The notes under the pieces are model-generated. The model was not told the origin of the DNA. It was given only the letters and a program-made list of their open reading frames with translations, and searched no databases. 64,000 nt of DNA from Scylla paramamosain. Its lineage: Eukaryota > Arthropoda > Malacostraca > Decapoda > Portunidae. The stretch lies in NCBI RefSeq assembly GCF_035594125.1, contig NC_087152.1:17682001-17746000 (forward strand). Reading direction: 5' to 3'. Position numbers and translations under genes: made by a program. Below, one piece after another: positions 1 to 11,499 of the stretch; within the stretch, counting starts at the first letter, position 1; each line of letters opens with the position of its first letter.

Positions 1-121
<121 letters not shown>

Positions 122-583
122 CTAAAATCTGCGACGAATGCGAAGAGGCGAAAAGATACAAATCAACAAACACAGCAACCCAGAGGAATGGAGGACGGGC
201 AGGTCAAGCCGAGGCCGGCATGTGGAGCCACGTGTGGAGTACTCATCACACCTAAACGCCACACTCCTTGACTCACATGCTCCGTACCCACACTTGTGCA
301 CTCCCTCACTCTCAAAGACGAGCCATCAACGTCAGGCGAGGCATTCAGGCAAAAATATATACACCTAAGAGCGATATGAAGACGATCCACCTAACATTTC
401 CTCGCCTCGTCCGCGGCAGTCAGCGAGCAGCGGGATTTTAGGATGGAACAGATGACACGCTGTTATTATTGGTCAAATTACGAGGCCTGCGCCCGTCTAA
501 TTTGTGGCGAACCGCGGCGGCCTTTCAGATTATAGAGCAGGCTGTGTTATTTGATTTTTTTTTTATTTTTTATTGTTCTTGTA

Positions 584-805
<222 letters not shown>

Positions 806-1149
806 GACCCGTTTGCGCCCTTAAGCCTCGGTGTGGTGGACGCCAAGTATTAGTACCTCAGGCAGCCACACCTGTCTCTCTGAAGGCCGCTCTGACTGCC
901 GGTGCATCACTTGGCCGAGTCGAATCTTAAGCATCTGCATTCAGTAAAAGACACCTTACCTCTCTTGTTTCGCAGGCAGGTCAAATTTCATGTGCGGGTG
1001 GTTGTTAGTACTCAGCAGTTTCCTTTTTAACCCTTCGACCTTTGTGACTTCCTCCCAAAGCTATTATAATGGCCTGGTGGATGTTTTAGAGTATAATTTC
1101 AATAGATATCACTAACGGTAAGGCTTGTATTATAATCATTAAACGCATT

Positions 1150-1151
<2 letters not shown>

Positions 1152-1226
<75 letters not shown>
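1152..1226. repeat. (CT)n microsatellite
   Basis: An uninterrupted CT run of about 75 bp, followed 55 bp later by a T-run near 1278-1294. Confidence 0.97.
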
Positions 1227-1229
<3 letters not shown>

Positions 1230-1505
1230 GGATTATTTTCAAAGGCTGGAGATGATTATTCGGGCTCTAATGGATGTTTTTTTTTTTTTTTTTTTGGTGG
1301 AGGGTCACTGATGGTGCAGAATTCTTATCACTAGAATCACCGTTGAAAATCCCTAATAATTTTTACTACAAGCTGTAAAAAGTAGTTGAGACGAAGCGTC
1401 GGAACGTTCATATAAGGAGTGATTAAGAAATTCAAGTCTGTTAGTGGCTACAGTTTTATTTTAGCTCAGAGGTACATGTACGTACGCCAGTTTATGGAAA
1501 AAGGT

Positions 1506-1740
1506 AGAGAGACGAGACTGAGATGGTTTGGGCATGTCAAGGGGAGAGGCAGATGAGGAGTACTTACATGGGGAAGAGGATACTGAGGATGGATCTACCC
1601 AGCAGGAGAAAGAAAGGACTTAATAGAAAGTTTTATGGATGCAGTGAAAGAAGGGATGCCTGAAATGGCTGATCGAGCACGTTGGAGAAAGGTTGATCCT
1701 CTCTGGAGATCCGAAAACGCTTAGGGTTGTTCACGTGAAG
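1506..1740 (+). pseudogene. Decayed C-terminal tail of a non-LTR retrotransposon reverse-transcriptase ORF
   Basis: Reading the plus strand with frame changes recovers the conserved tail of endonuclease-reverse transcriptase proteins. The frame at 1506 gives RLRWFGHVKGRGR then a stop. A shifted frame gives YMGKRILRMDLPSRRKKG. A third gives FMDAVKEGMPEMADRARWRK, and a final shift gives GDPKTLR near 1706-1730. These blocks match, in order, the family pattern RLRWxGHV ... RRxLxMxLPGxRxRGRP ... FMDxVKEDM ... DRxxWR ... GDP seen in LINE-type elements of animals. At least three frameshifts and a stop show it is dead. No catalytic RT domain (YxDD) is visible upstream, so this is a 5'-truncated insertion. 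The clade cannot be decided from the tail alone. The conserved word order makes the family call fairly secure. Confidence 0.75.
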
Positions 1741-1859
1741 TAACAGTGTCATGCTATCATTACCTATACCAGTGAAGGGGTTCAGGTATCTCGCAGGGAA
1801 TACGAAGGCAAGGGACACATTTTGATTAGCCTTAACGTGTACTGAATGACTTGGAAGGT

Positions 1860-2092
1860 GTTGTTGTTGTTGTCGTTGTTGTTGTTGTTAATGGTTACGA
1901 TGCTTCTTTTTCTTCTTCTTCTTCTTCTTCTTCTTCTTCTTCTTCTTCTTCTTCTTCTTCTTCTTCTTCTTCTTCTTCTTCTTCTTCTTCTTCTTCTTCT
2001 TCTTCTTCTTCTTCTTCTCCTCCTCCTCCTCCTCCTCTTCCTCCTCCTTCTTTTCCTCGTATTCCTCCTCTTCCCATCCTCCTCTCCAAAGT
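1860..2092. repeat. Trinucleotide array (TTG)n-(TTC)n-(TCC)n
   Basis: TTG-rich 1860-1889 precedes an almost perfect (TTC) run 1910-2017, which passes into (TCC) and degenerate C/T DNA to about 2092. The 110 bp pyrimidine/purine mirror tract can form triplex DNA. Open frames through it (poly-S, poly-L, poly-E, poly-R) are artefacts. Confidence 0.97.
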
Positions 2093-2883
2093 TCCTCGGG
2101 AAGAAAGTTTCTGAAGCTGAGATTTTTCCCCGCCAGTAGACTAAGAATGCTTGCCTGCGGGGTAATGGCAAAGTTCGTGAAGTTAGGGCGGTGTGTGTTA
2201 AGCTACGCCTTGCCACAGTGCTCATATCCCTCACCTCTACTAAGTACAAGGAGTAGCTTACCCCAGGACACAGAGCAGACTTAGTATACTCTTTCACTGG
2301 TGTTTTGGTGCGTCATTGCTGAGTCATACATCACACTGGGATATTTCGTGCTGTTCTATTGTCATCTCTAAACATTATACTGGATAGAAGATAGGAAAAA
2401 AATCTGTTTTTTTTTTAATATTCCTAGTTTATTTCTAGTAGGTGTTTGTAAAGATTTTGTACAGTGCTTCTATTGCTGAGAACTGATACGCATAGCAGAG
2501 AAGAGCTATTTATCCATCAAGCTATTGATAGTTTACATTATAAGTTGACTATAGACCCCTGGGTTTCAAAATAAGACGGCAAGAGGGAAGATACTCCTGC
2601 GTCAGAACCTTTCACCGCCACACAGAGAGTAACTGACCACGCCGCATCTGGGTCTCACTTCATTATGCGTAAGACCTTCATGCCTTATCACAGCACTGCC
2701 TTCCAAGACACTCACCCCTGACTAAGGTACAAATAATTACTCAGATCTCACCTTTCGCTGTCTCCCTTGTCCTTGCGTCCTCAAACCCTCTTCCTGCGTG
2801 TGTGTGTGGGTGGGAGGGGGGTTACTCATTCACTCTCTCTCTCCCAAACACACACACCTGTGAATCGTGTATCCCACTCCTTT

Positions 2884-2886
<3 letters not shown>

Positions 2887-2922
<36 letters not shown>

Positions 2923-3104
2923 CTTTACTATCTCATCCTTCCTGGCGGGTGTAGCTGAGACCTTTGCACGCGTATTATCACGTCAAAGTTAATCAAACGT
3001 CACTCTCTTTTGTTGGTTCTCCGTACTACGACTGTTTCTTGTTTTCTGTTTCTATTCTTCTATTTCATCACAAGTTGAATGCTCTTGTGTAACGTGGATG
3101 AGGC

Positions 3105-3159
<55 letters not shown>
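2887..3159. repeat. (AC)n at 2887-2920 and (GT)n at 3107-3159
   Basis: Two dinucleotide arrays of complementary sense are separated by about 190 bp of unique sequence. Confidence 0.95.
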
Positions 3160-3161
<2 letters not shown>

Positions 3162-3337
3162 CATGATGTGGGTTAGTGCGTTAAGTCATTCCTCTATTTA
3201 TTTTACATCCATTGATTTTCATTTTTTTTCTTTCATCCATATTCATGTCTTTCTTTTTTAATATGCATTCACTTTTCTAGTCATTTCTCCATTTCCGTCA
3301 CAGAGGTGCGGGGAAATGTATGACTTGAGGCTGGAAG

Positions 3338-3375
3338 TCTATCTATCTATCTATCTACCTATTTTATCTATCTAT
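3338..3375. repeat. (CTAT)n tetranucleotide repeat
   Basis: TCTATCTATC repeats with one interruption (ACCTATTT). Confidence 0.9.
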
Positions 3376-3529
3376 TTTCTTCGCCTTACTTCATCTCAGC
3401 CTGCTCGTCGCTAACATGTAGGAAGCATATACACGGTTATATTAATGTCTTCTTTCCTCACTATGCACCTTAATGTCCATATGTTATGCTGTCATGCACT
3501 AGCTCTCTATGTACACTTCCCTCCCTTAC

Positions 3530-3685
3530 CATTTCTAGGTTATCATTTTGTTTCTCTAAGACTTGCTTTCTTAAACGATTTAATCTCTCATGAAGACTGC
3601 TTTCACAGGTCACAGAGGTGATTACCAGGTTCTCAAAGGTGTTCTTCCTCAGTGATGATGCAGGATCATCCTTGTTAAAGTACCA
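3530..3685 (-). CDS. Possible internal exon of an unrecognised antisense gene
   Basis: On the minus strand an open frame of 52 codons is framed by good splice signals. An acceptor-like GGAAATTTTCAG ends at 3686 and a donor GTAAGG begins at 3529. Both boundaries fall on codon ends (phase 0/0), so the exon would be symmetric. The predicted peptide starts WYFNKDDPASSLRKNTF and ends LRKQVLEKQNDNLEM. It is free of simple repeats, has mixed composition, and its second half is charged and helical, like a short coiled coil. The open frame extends to an ATG at 3709 and a stop at 3470, so it could instead be a small single-exon ORF or a transposon fragment. I do not recognise the family. No partner exon was found on the minus strand nearby. 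Treat this as a candidate only. Confidence 0.25.
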
Positions 3686-5112
3686 CTGAAAATTTCCGAT
3701 AACTTCCATTAAATCAGTATTGTATTGATTGGGTTAATCGTATAATATTAGACAATAATTTTCGCTACTTATAATTCTTTATTCGATACGATTAAATCGT
3801 GGATTGCTTCATTTAAATACCTCTTGCACCAAGTCAAGATGATCGCTATTCATACTTACCGCTTCAATAAAAGGAACCATGAATATCAGATATCTGTTGT
3901 ATCACAGTGATTAAGCGACAGTGCCGAGGGCGTGGCTGTAGTGCATTTCTTGGTGTTTGGCTTGAATCACCTACTATGACTAACCAACCTGCGGCCCGTG
4001 CGTCGCGGCAGTCACATTCCCTTGTGTTATTGTGGCGCAAGTGTTGATGTGTGGCCGCGGCAGGGTGCAGGAAGGAGGGCGGAGGCACGTGCTGCACCCG
4101 GCGTGGGGGAGAATTTATAGACCGGATTTATACAAGCGGAGATGTGCCTCATTTGAAATGGCGGTGACGTGCGTCGATTACATGCCGCTATGGAAATGTC
4201 ACACTATGAATTATTTCACACGGAGACATTGACAAGGGCGATATGTTGGTAATAAAATAGCGAGTGTGATCCGTGTTACGCAGTTTGTCTCAGGCGTGAA
4301 TCACAAGGTGGCGTGGGGTAGTCACATTCACGCTCAGTGGCAAAATCCGATGAATCATTTATAGTTTGCGAGGAGTTAGGTGAGCGGGGCGGCGGTGCTC
4401 GGGGTAATGCCGGCGTGGTGGTGTTTGAGGCTTTGTGTGATCCCTGTCCACCGCCACTAGTTGTGAGCAATATTTCAGGTGGAGCACATTTTGCCGCGCC
4501 ACTCCGGTGCTGGGACCGCTAGATACTGCTGGTGAACACGGCCATGACTTTATTTTCAGGAGGGTTTACTCGATATGTTTGTGTTTTAGCGTGTGCAGGT
4601 AATGAGCTGCCATAACTAGCTGGGATAAAAATAATAAATAGTAAAACAAAGCACCGGTGGGGAGGGAGACAACTTCGGTAGGGTGTCAGTCCCCTCCTCC
4701 CTCCCTCCACGCCCCTCTCCTGCTCCTCCTCTTCTCCCCACCACTCACCAGTCACCACACCTACTGCCTGCTGGAGGACAGGCTGAATTTGTGGGTGCAG
4801 CTGCTTTCAGTTTGACATTTATACTGAGTAGCTGTTTTGTGTGAGCGGTGATCTTTTGACTGACTGACAGGTGGGTGACGGGCCGCAAAGGGTTCACGCA
4901 TACCTCGCCAAGCACTGACTCACCTCAACATTCGGTATTGCATCAACAACAACAAACTTCGCGTTGGTGCGGCGACGAGCGCTCCAATTTCTCTCCCTGA
5001 GTGAAGGTCATATTGTGCGGGAACAGCGCGGGGCTTTAACTTGCCGCCGATGGGTCCGTCAGCGCTGTGTGACCGTCGTGAACCGTCGACACCGCGACCG
5101 CGAGCCGGGCAG

Positions 5113-5147
5113 TCAGACGGTGGTTGGCGGCCGGAGAGAGTGGACGT
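5113..5147 (+). promoter_or_regulatory. Candidate TATA-less Inr + DPE core promoter of the NOL4-like gene
   Basis: TCAGAC at 5113-5118 resembles the arthropod initiator TCA(G/T)T(C/T), with one mismatch at +3. Taking A at 5115 as +1, the bases at exactly +28 to +33 (5142-5147) are GGACGT. That fits the downstream promoter element pattern, which in flies is strictly spaced from the initiator. The surroundings are GC- and CpG-rich, there is no TATA box at -30, and the first coding exon lies 570 bp downstream. A second initiator-like TCAGTC at 5178-5183 lacks a matching DPE. The call rests on spacing and motif only. Confidence 0.4.
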
Positions 5148-5681
5148 CTGGGTACGGCCGCTCCGTCGCTAAGTCACTCAGTCACACGCTCGCGCGCTGC
5201 TAGAGTGCCGTCGCTCGCCTGCCATCGCTACAATGGTGTCTTTAAACATCGCTACATCTTAGAAAAGACTTACTCTATCGAGATAAATTGGTGTCACAAT
5301 CTGTGAAGAAACTTTTCCGATGATATAATACAAGAAGTTATTTTGTGTATTATATTGTTTACTTGTGAGTGAAGAAGTGTCCAAGCACAGCCTGATCTTG
5401 GTAACAATTTTCAAAGGCGACTCACTTGGAACTGAGGCTGCTACAACAACAATCAGCGAACCTGTTGATTCCTTTGTACTGTGTGTCACCCTGCGGTGTT
5501 GTCGGGCAGTGCTATAGCGAACCTGAATAGTGTGTAGTGTTGTGAGGGAACTCGTGCATCCATCTACACAGCAACTGCACCGCAGCTCGCTCAGGACCTT
5601 GCCGACCCGACCGGAGACCCTCGGGTAAGGTAAATGTAAAACAAAAGGGACAGTGTACTTCACAAGGTGGATCCTCATTAC
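5115..5681 (+). other. Probable 5' leader of the NOL4-like transcript, with short upstream ORFs
   Basis: This interval lies between the candidate start site and the first in-frame ATG. It contains short upstream ORFs: ATG at 5233 with a stop at 5260-5262 (9 codons), ATG ATA TAA near 5319, and ATG TAA at 5634. The coding frame is open back to 5640, where TAA closes it. A donor-like GGTAAGG occurs at 5624-5630, but no convincing acceptor lies between it and the coding start. I therefore treat the leader as continuous with exon 1. Confidence 0.4.
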
Positions 5682-6266
5682 ATGTTAAAATATTCCGGGA
5701 ACTTAACTCATCCCGTCAACATATTCTCAAGACCTTGGTGGCCTGAAGTCAGCAGGGCCGCCCCAGTACCCCCCTCGGAGCCCCACGCCGTCGAGATGGT
5801 TCATCAGGTGCAGGTACAGGAACGCTCCCCGCGGAAGAGGGATCGGCGCACCGCGGGGCTCATGTTGACTCCAGGAGGTGGGCCAGACCTGCCGGGCATG
5901 AGGGGCACAGACTTCAAAGGGGAGCTTCATCCGCCCCCGACAAAAATATCCCGCCTGGGCATGTATGAGACTTATCAGCCTTGGGTCCTGCAGACGTACG
6001 GGGACTCGGCCAAGACGAAGACAATCACGCGTAACAAATACCAGCGCATCCTGCAGATCCTACGCGGAGATTACGTTGATAACGAGACCTCCAAGTTCAA
6101 GCTGTGGGTGAAGGGCAGAGGGTTTCGCATCGGTCCCCCGCCAGGTTACCTCAACGGGGGCGTGGAGGACCCCATCATCACCCAACTCACGCCGCCCCCT
6201 CCCCTCGACTATAACCCAGACAAGGATCCCTATCCAGACATCTACGTCCAGACCGGCACTGTCAAG
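5682..6266 (+). CDS. NOL4: NOL4 orthologue (nucleolar protein 4), first coding exon
   Basis: This exon encodes the N-terminal part of a nuclear/nucleolar protein whose biochemical role is poorly known. From the ATG at 5682 it gives 195 codons. Residues 1-90 are a variable leader with a basic patch (SPRKRDRR, about residue 49-56) suited to nuclear import. Residues 94-150 hold the diagnostic block MYETYQPWVLQTYGDSAKTK, then TITRNKYQRILQILRG, then SKFKLWVKGRGFRIG. These line up with vertebrate NOL4 MYRQFQDWCLRTYGDSGKTK, TVTRKKYERIVQLLNG and AKFKFWVKSKGFQLG. A proline-rich linker follows. The exon ends on a codon boundary (GTCAAG) at the donor GTAAAT at 6267, and the frame then runs into intron until a stop at 6420. 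An alternative start at 5796 (GAGATGG) has a better context than 5682. The remaining family regions, including the C-terminal conserved domain, are outside the window. Confidence 0.85.
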
Positions 6267-8914
6267 GTAAATACGAGGCGCTCTAGTATTTCTGCTCAGT
6301 ATTGTAAGAGAGAGATCATTCTTAACCTCACGGGTATGGGTCATAAACTAAACTTTTTTTATATCCATAGGGACTGTACCACATGTAGCTCTATTAGTAT
6401 TATGCCTCACTTTCAGCGCTGAGTCGTGACGCTGAGCACCTGTTACTAACCATGCTATGTATACGCGACGCATTCCGTGGGTGGGAGCCGCGTCGTCGCC
6501 ACTCCTGCACATATGATACTATTCTAGACCCGCGTCCCGACAATCCCGTCCAATACCTGACCCGCAGTAACCGGCTGTTGTCTGGCCGGCCCTCGCCCCC
6601 ACACACTGGCACCATTTATCATGACCGCCCACAGCTTTATGGCACCGTCGCCAGCTGTCGCTGCTCGTAATTCTGTTGAACCTGTGACATTCAGCTTATC
6701 ATGGTAATCCCTGCCAGCCTCTGAGAACGAGCAGCATCCTTCAGTGAAGGCTAATAATTAGGTGACACTGAACAGCGCATAAACACAGTGCGCCGTCATT
6801 ACAGTCAGTACCTCCTCCGAGAACAGTCCCGTGGGAGTGGGGCGGGAAGGAGGGGGTGAGGCCCAGACCAATGTTCTTCCTCCTCCCCCTCAACCAGGCG
6901 CGCCCCGCTCTAACAATCCCCTTGAACCTCCCCTGCCCGCCGTCCCCACCCCCCTCCTGCCTCCCTTCTCCGCTGGGCGTCCCCTACCACCCCCGGCCCG
7001 CCTGCTCGCTACGGGACGGGGCGAGTCATCTGGGTCGGCCCGCCTGTGTGTGTGTCCGGCCCGCTGCTGCTCACCCTCCTAGGGCTAGAAAGGCGCGAGT
7101 CTTAAGTGATTTATGTAAGCGTGACGCCCTTACGACCCTCGCCCGCCGTGAGAAGGATGTGGAGTTTCAGATTAACCGAGACCGTGGGTGGCACTCCTCT
7201 GGGTTTCGTTCAGTCGGTGCCAGGTAACAAGCTTGGCCCCAAAACACCATTGCACTCTTAATCTGATTCAACTTCTTCATCACGAGTAACATTGCAATAT
7301 ATTTTGGTAAGTCCCGTGAACTTGGTAGCGTGGCGTCTGATACTCTTTGGTGAGCGGACGAAGCGTGGTGAAACGGGTGTTGTCTGCGGGAGGCGTCGCC
7401 GCTCGCCTGCCATGTCTCGCACACGCCTCCGGCCACCTCCGAGCCACAACGGCGCGCGCCAAGCCTGACATTATGGTTTCTGTGCCTTTGTGACGGCCGC
7501 CGCTGCGCTCCTCTGTAACCACCAACCGGGCCGCCGACCAGAGGGGCTTAAACCACAACTCACATTTCTTTACATTCGCGCAATTATTGAGCGTTTTACG
7601 AGATAATTTGGGATCGACAGGAATATGTCAGGCGTGGGCTTAAATGAGCATTCACGTGCGTCCAAATCTATATCAGTAACTCTGCAAAATGAAGCAACAA
7701 AGGGCGTCAATCAAGCGGCAGACGGTGTGTGTGGTGTGCCAGTGCGGGGCTGAGGCCGGGGGTCCCGCGTGCGTGGTGGTGGTGGTAGCGAGCGAAGTGT
7801 CAGCTGCCCCCGCTGCCCTATGTGTACGTGTGTACGTGTCAGAAGAGCGTGTGCGTCTGGATACTTACATTTTAAGTCCACATATCTAGATTACTGGCGC
7901 GCGTTATATGTAGAGCCGTTGGCGTTTTTCCTGGTGGGTAGAGGGCCGCAGGTGTTAGAGGATCGCTAATGACCGTCGGCGGTGCTCTCCCTCAGCTGCT
8001 GCATTGAGTGTTCACACACAGCCAGACGTCATAACACCAGCACACGGAATCCCCCTTTAAAAGCTTCCCACCTGCTCGTTCGGATAGGGACTCTGAGAAC
8101 GGAGGTGGATGTTCAAACAGGAAACCCAGTCGTTTACACGGAAGGTGGTATTTTGGGCGTAGGACTGGCGGGGGTGAGATAGGGAGGGCTGGAGGGAGGG
8201 AAGCGAGGCGAGGGTGGAGGAGAGGAGATTGAAAGTAAAAGCTGCGAGATGGAAAAAAAGAAAAAAAAAAAAAACGCGAGATGTAAAAGTTTGTGGGATA
8301 AAGAGGAGTGACGTAGAAAGTATAGTGATTGGCAAGGCTTGAGGTGCGATGAGCAGGATGTGGAACAGCGGAGAGCAGACGAGGTGTGTAGGGGAAGAAG
8401 TAGCGTGTTAAAGAAGAAGAATCCGTATCAGCTTGAACATGGAGGAAGGAGAGGGAGAGGAAGGGACAGACAGACAGCTGGCAACACTGACTGACGTCTT
8501 CACAGCCACCACCACCACGACCACCAAATACTCGTCCACACGTTAGCTGCGACTTAATTTTTAATCTGACTTCTTTTTCCTCTCCCTCTCGCGCCGATAC
8601 AGAACTGGTTAACTTATTTGTAGCCTTTTCTGGGGAGCCTCGCCTGCTTGCACGACACGCCAGCGGCACCTTCCCGCTCCCTGACTGACTTGATGATAAG
8701 GTTACTCAATTAGGCAACGAACACGGACACTCCCACGATAGTGTCTCCTTCTTAGGCAAGCCAGAGAGATGCTTTACCTCGTGGCTACTCCTTCACATCT
8801 CAGTGTGCCGCTCAAACACAGGCCGGGCTGAATTGATACATTTGACTATGAAGTGAAAGCATAAAGCCGGTGATAAAATGGGAAGCATGGGGATAATGAG
8901 AAAAATAACAATAC

Positions 8915-8916
<2 letters not shown>

Positions 8917-8952
<36 letters not shown>

Positions 8953-9044
8953 ATCTCATTACGCTGGACTTTTTAGTAGGAGAGATCAGTGTGGGATGTG
9001 CTTGTATGACGCTGAGCCGCCAGAGAGAGAGAGAGAGAGAGAGA
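8917..9044. repeat. (GT)n 8917-8951 and (AG)n 9023-9044
   Basis: Two short dinucleotide arrays in intron 1. Confidence 0.93.
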
Positions 9045-9596
9045 GTCCGCTCGCTCGTCCATCCGTCAGTCAGCCGGGAAGTGATGAAGAAACCGCGTAG
9101 TCAGTGTCACTGGTCAGATAGCTTACCATAATGGCCTCTGAGGACTGACCACTTCCCTTTTGAGCAATACCACGGCGTCACAATGGACAATGGCAGTACT
9201 GAGTGGGTGAAAACAACACACACACACGCACTCAAAGGGGGAACAGGAGAGCGAAGTTGAGACGGGACTTGAGACGTGTAATGACGGACATTGAACAGAA
9301 CTGCGGCGTCGACTGGAGGGAGCGAAGGGTGACGTAAGCATCTTTTAGAGAGGGAGAGGAAGATTGTACGTGGCGGCAAAGGTGATGATGGAGCCTGAAA
9401 ACTGCAATGGTGTGTGTGAATGGGAAGAATGATGATGGGGAGCGAAAAGAGCAGATGGGAGAGGAGCAGAGGAGAACTGTAACGATGGAAGGCATGGTGG
9501 TGGTGGATTCAGGAAGTAAAGAGATATTGCAGGAGGGAAAGCTCAAGGAGGGAACCATCAGGGAACAGGGGAAGGGAAGGAGCGGAAGATAAAAAG

Positions 9597-9597
<1 letters not shown>

Positions 9598-9636
<39 letters not shown>

Positions 9637-9881
9637 TGGAAGAGGATATCGAGAGTGCTTGCAAGTGGAACCCACGGAGAAAATTATTTAGAAAATAATA
9701 ATAAGGGCGATAACTGAGAACTTAAAGGAAGGAAGGAATGAAGTGAGGGGGTTTCCATTGCCACGGTGCATCAAATTTTGCCATGCAGGAAGGTGAAGTG
9801 AATGTCTAGGATAGTCAAGATTGAACCAACGGCACTAACGACTCAAAGGCTTGGGACTCGCTGCCGTGAACGTGTCACTGC

Positions 9882-9951
<70 letters not shown>
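9598..9951. repeat. (GT)n 9598-9635 and (AG)n 9883-9951
   Basis: The AG array of about 69 bp is uninterrupted. Confidence 0.95.
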
Positions 9952-9953
<2 letters not shown>

Positions 9954-10263
9954 CACAAGGTTGCGTTGTGCAGCAGACCCTCTCTTGATGGCTCAGGGAG
10001 GAAAGCACCAGGCGCAGCAGCAGCGGAGCCTCGGGTCAGGGGAGCGAGGGAGGAAGGCAGGGAGGGAGGAAGGGTCGCGGGTGCATTACGAGACTGGTAT
10101 GAGTGTGCTGGCGTAATGGTCTTGCGGCGCGAGAGAGGGCGTGGACGTATTGGTGTGGTGAGTGTGTGATAGCGAGGGAGGCGGAGCGAGGCCGGGGAAT
10201 TATTACGAGGGACACAGAGCGCTCCCCGACACACTAATTGGCGTCATCACCTGCCGTCACCGC

Positions 10264-10264
<1 letters not shown>

Positions 10265-10304
<40 letters not shown>
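10265..10304. repeat. (CTG)13 trinucleotide repeat
   Basis: A pure CTG run in unique GC-rich DNA, followed by CCG/CCA-rich sequence. It would read as poly-Ala or poly-Leu on the plus strand and poly-Gln on the minus strand, but no splice-framed coding context is evident. Confidence 0.95.
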
Positions 10305-10306
<2 letters not shown>

Positions 10307-11499
10307 CCCTGCCTCCGCCGCCACCGCCCTCACCACCACCGCTGCCGCCGCCGCCGCTGACTTGGCAGGCCGCACAGCATCCGGTGGTCTTGACGGGGGG
10401 CTTTGTTGGGGTATGATTGCTGCACGGCGTGCCGTGATGCATGCGTGTGTGTTTTGTTTCAGGTGGCTTGTAAGGGCGAGGGCGTGGGGGCGGCGGTCTC
10501 CTCGCATGGTGTGATGGAACAGGTGCAGGCTGTACCAGCGAGGCAGGCAGGGAGGCAGGGAGGGGTGGCCTGGTGCTAGTTGAGGCGGCACGAGACATTC
10601 CCCGCTCCTGGCTGGCTGGGTGGGTTGGTGGTGGTGGTGGTAAGGCTGTATTGGGAGCGAGGCCGGAGTAAGGGAGCAGCAACATGAGGAGGAAGAGGAG
10701 GAGGGGTGGGGGTAGATGTTCACAGTAAGTGGTAACCTGGAGGTGGGCGGAGGCGTCTTAGCCAGGCCGCGAGATAAGGGTGAGGCGGATGTCCTCGCAG
10801 TGACTCAGGAGTGGCGGGAAGTGACTTTAGACGTGGAGGCGGCGGAGGCAGCGGCGGTGGTAGGTTCGTTAGCCATAATGGTGGGATTATAAGGCACGCT
10901 GCTGATGCTGGAATGGTGTAGAAAAAAAAAAAAACATACTTTATGGTCAGGTTTAGTGAATTGTTAGTGGCGTGTTGAGGACAGAATGGTGTATTGTTAA
11001 CTGGCACAGTGGGGTGAGGAGGGGTATTATTATAGTGGCGTGCGGCGGCGGGAGAGAGGCAGCGAGGAAAGCTTCAACACACAGGCGGTGAGAGGAAACC
11101 AATCTCTGGACGGGTGATGGGCAGCGGCACTGATATTGGGGGCAGGTTCAGACCCAGCGATAATGGTGACCCGTGGCGATGATGCCGCTGATAGCGTGAC
11201 GCACCGACCGACTCACTGTTGTGGTGACTGATCTATACCTTGTGTGATAGTGATGCCGCGGTGGGGTGGCTGGGTGGGTGGCTGGGACATAAATTAGATC
11301 GTTAGTTGTAGTGGTGACGTAAATGAGTGTGGTAGTGATATACTCGGCGGTGTGTCCTATAATGAGCTTACTAGTGGCCGTGACATCGCTGGGAAAGCCT
11401 GTGACAAAAAACAAAACCACAGCGCTAGGAGGCGGGATGCGATTAATGGGGTTAGTAACATCGGTGTCATTAATGGGTGCGGTGGTCGTGGCGGAGGCG

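Noticed and set aside
5624..5630. Donor-like GGTAAGG upstream of the coding start
   Set aside because: No acceptor with a pyrimidine tract lies between it and the first coding exon, so a leader intron is not supported.
6267..6422. Continuation of the NOL4 frame past 6266
   Set aside because: Similarity and proline-rich coding character stop at the GTAAAT donor. The extra residues are intron read-through.
10247..10723. Minus-strand frame with a poly-Q run
   Set aside because: The Q run is the (CTG)13 array in reverse. The rest is proline/serine-rich low-complexity sequence with no domain.
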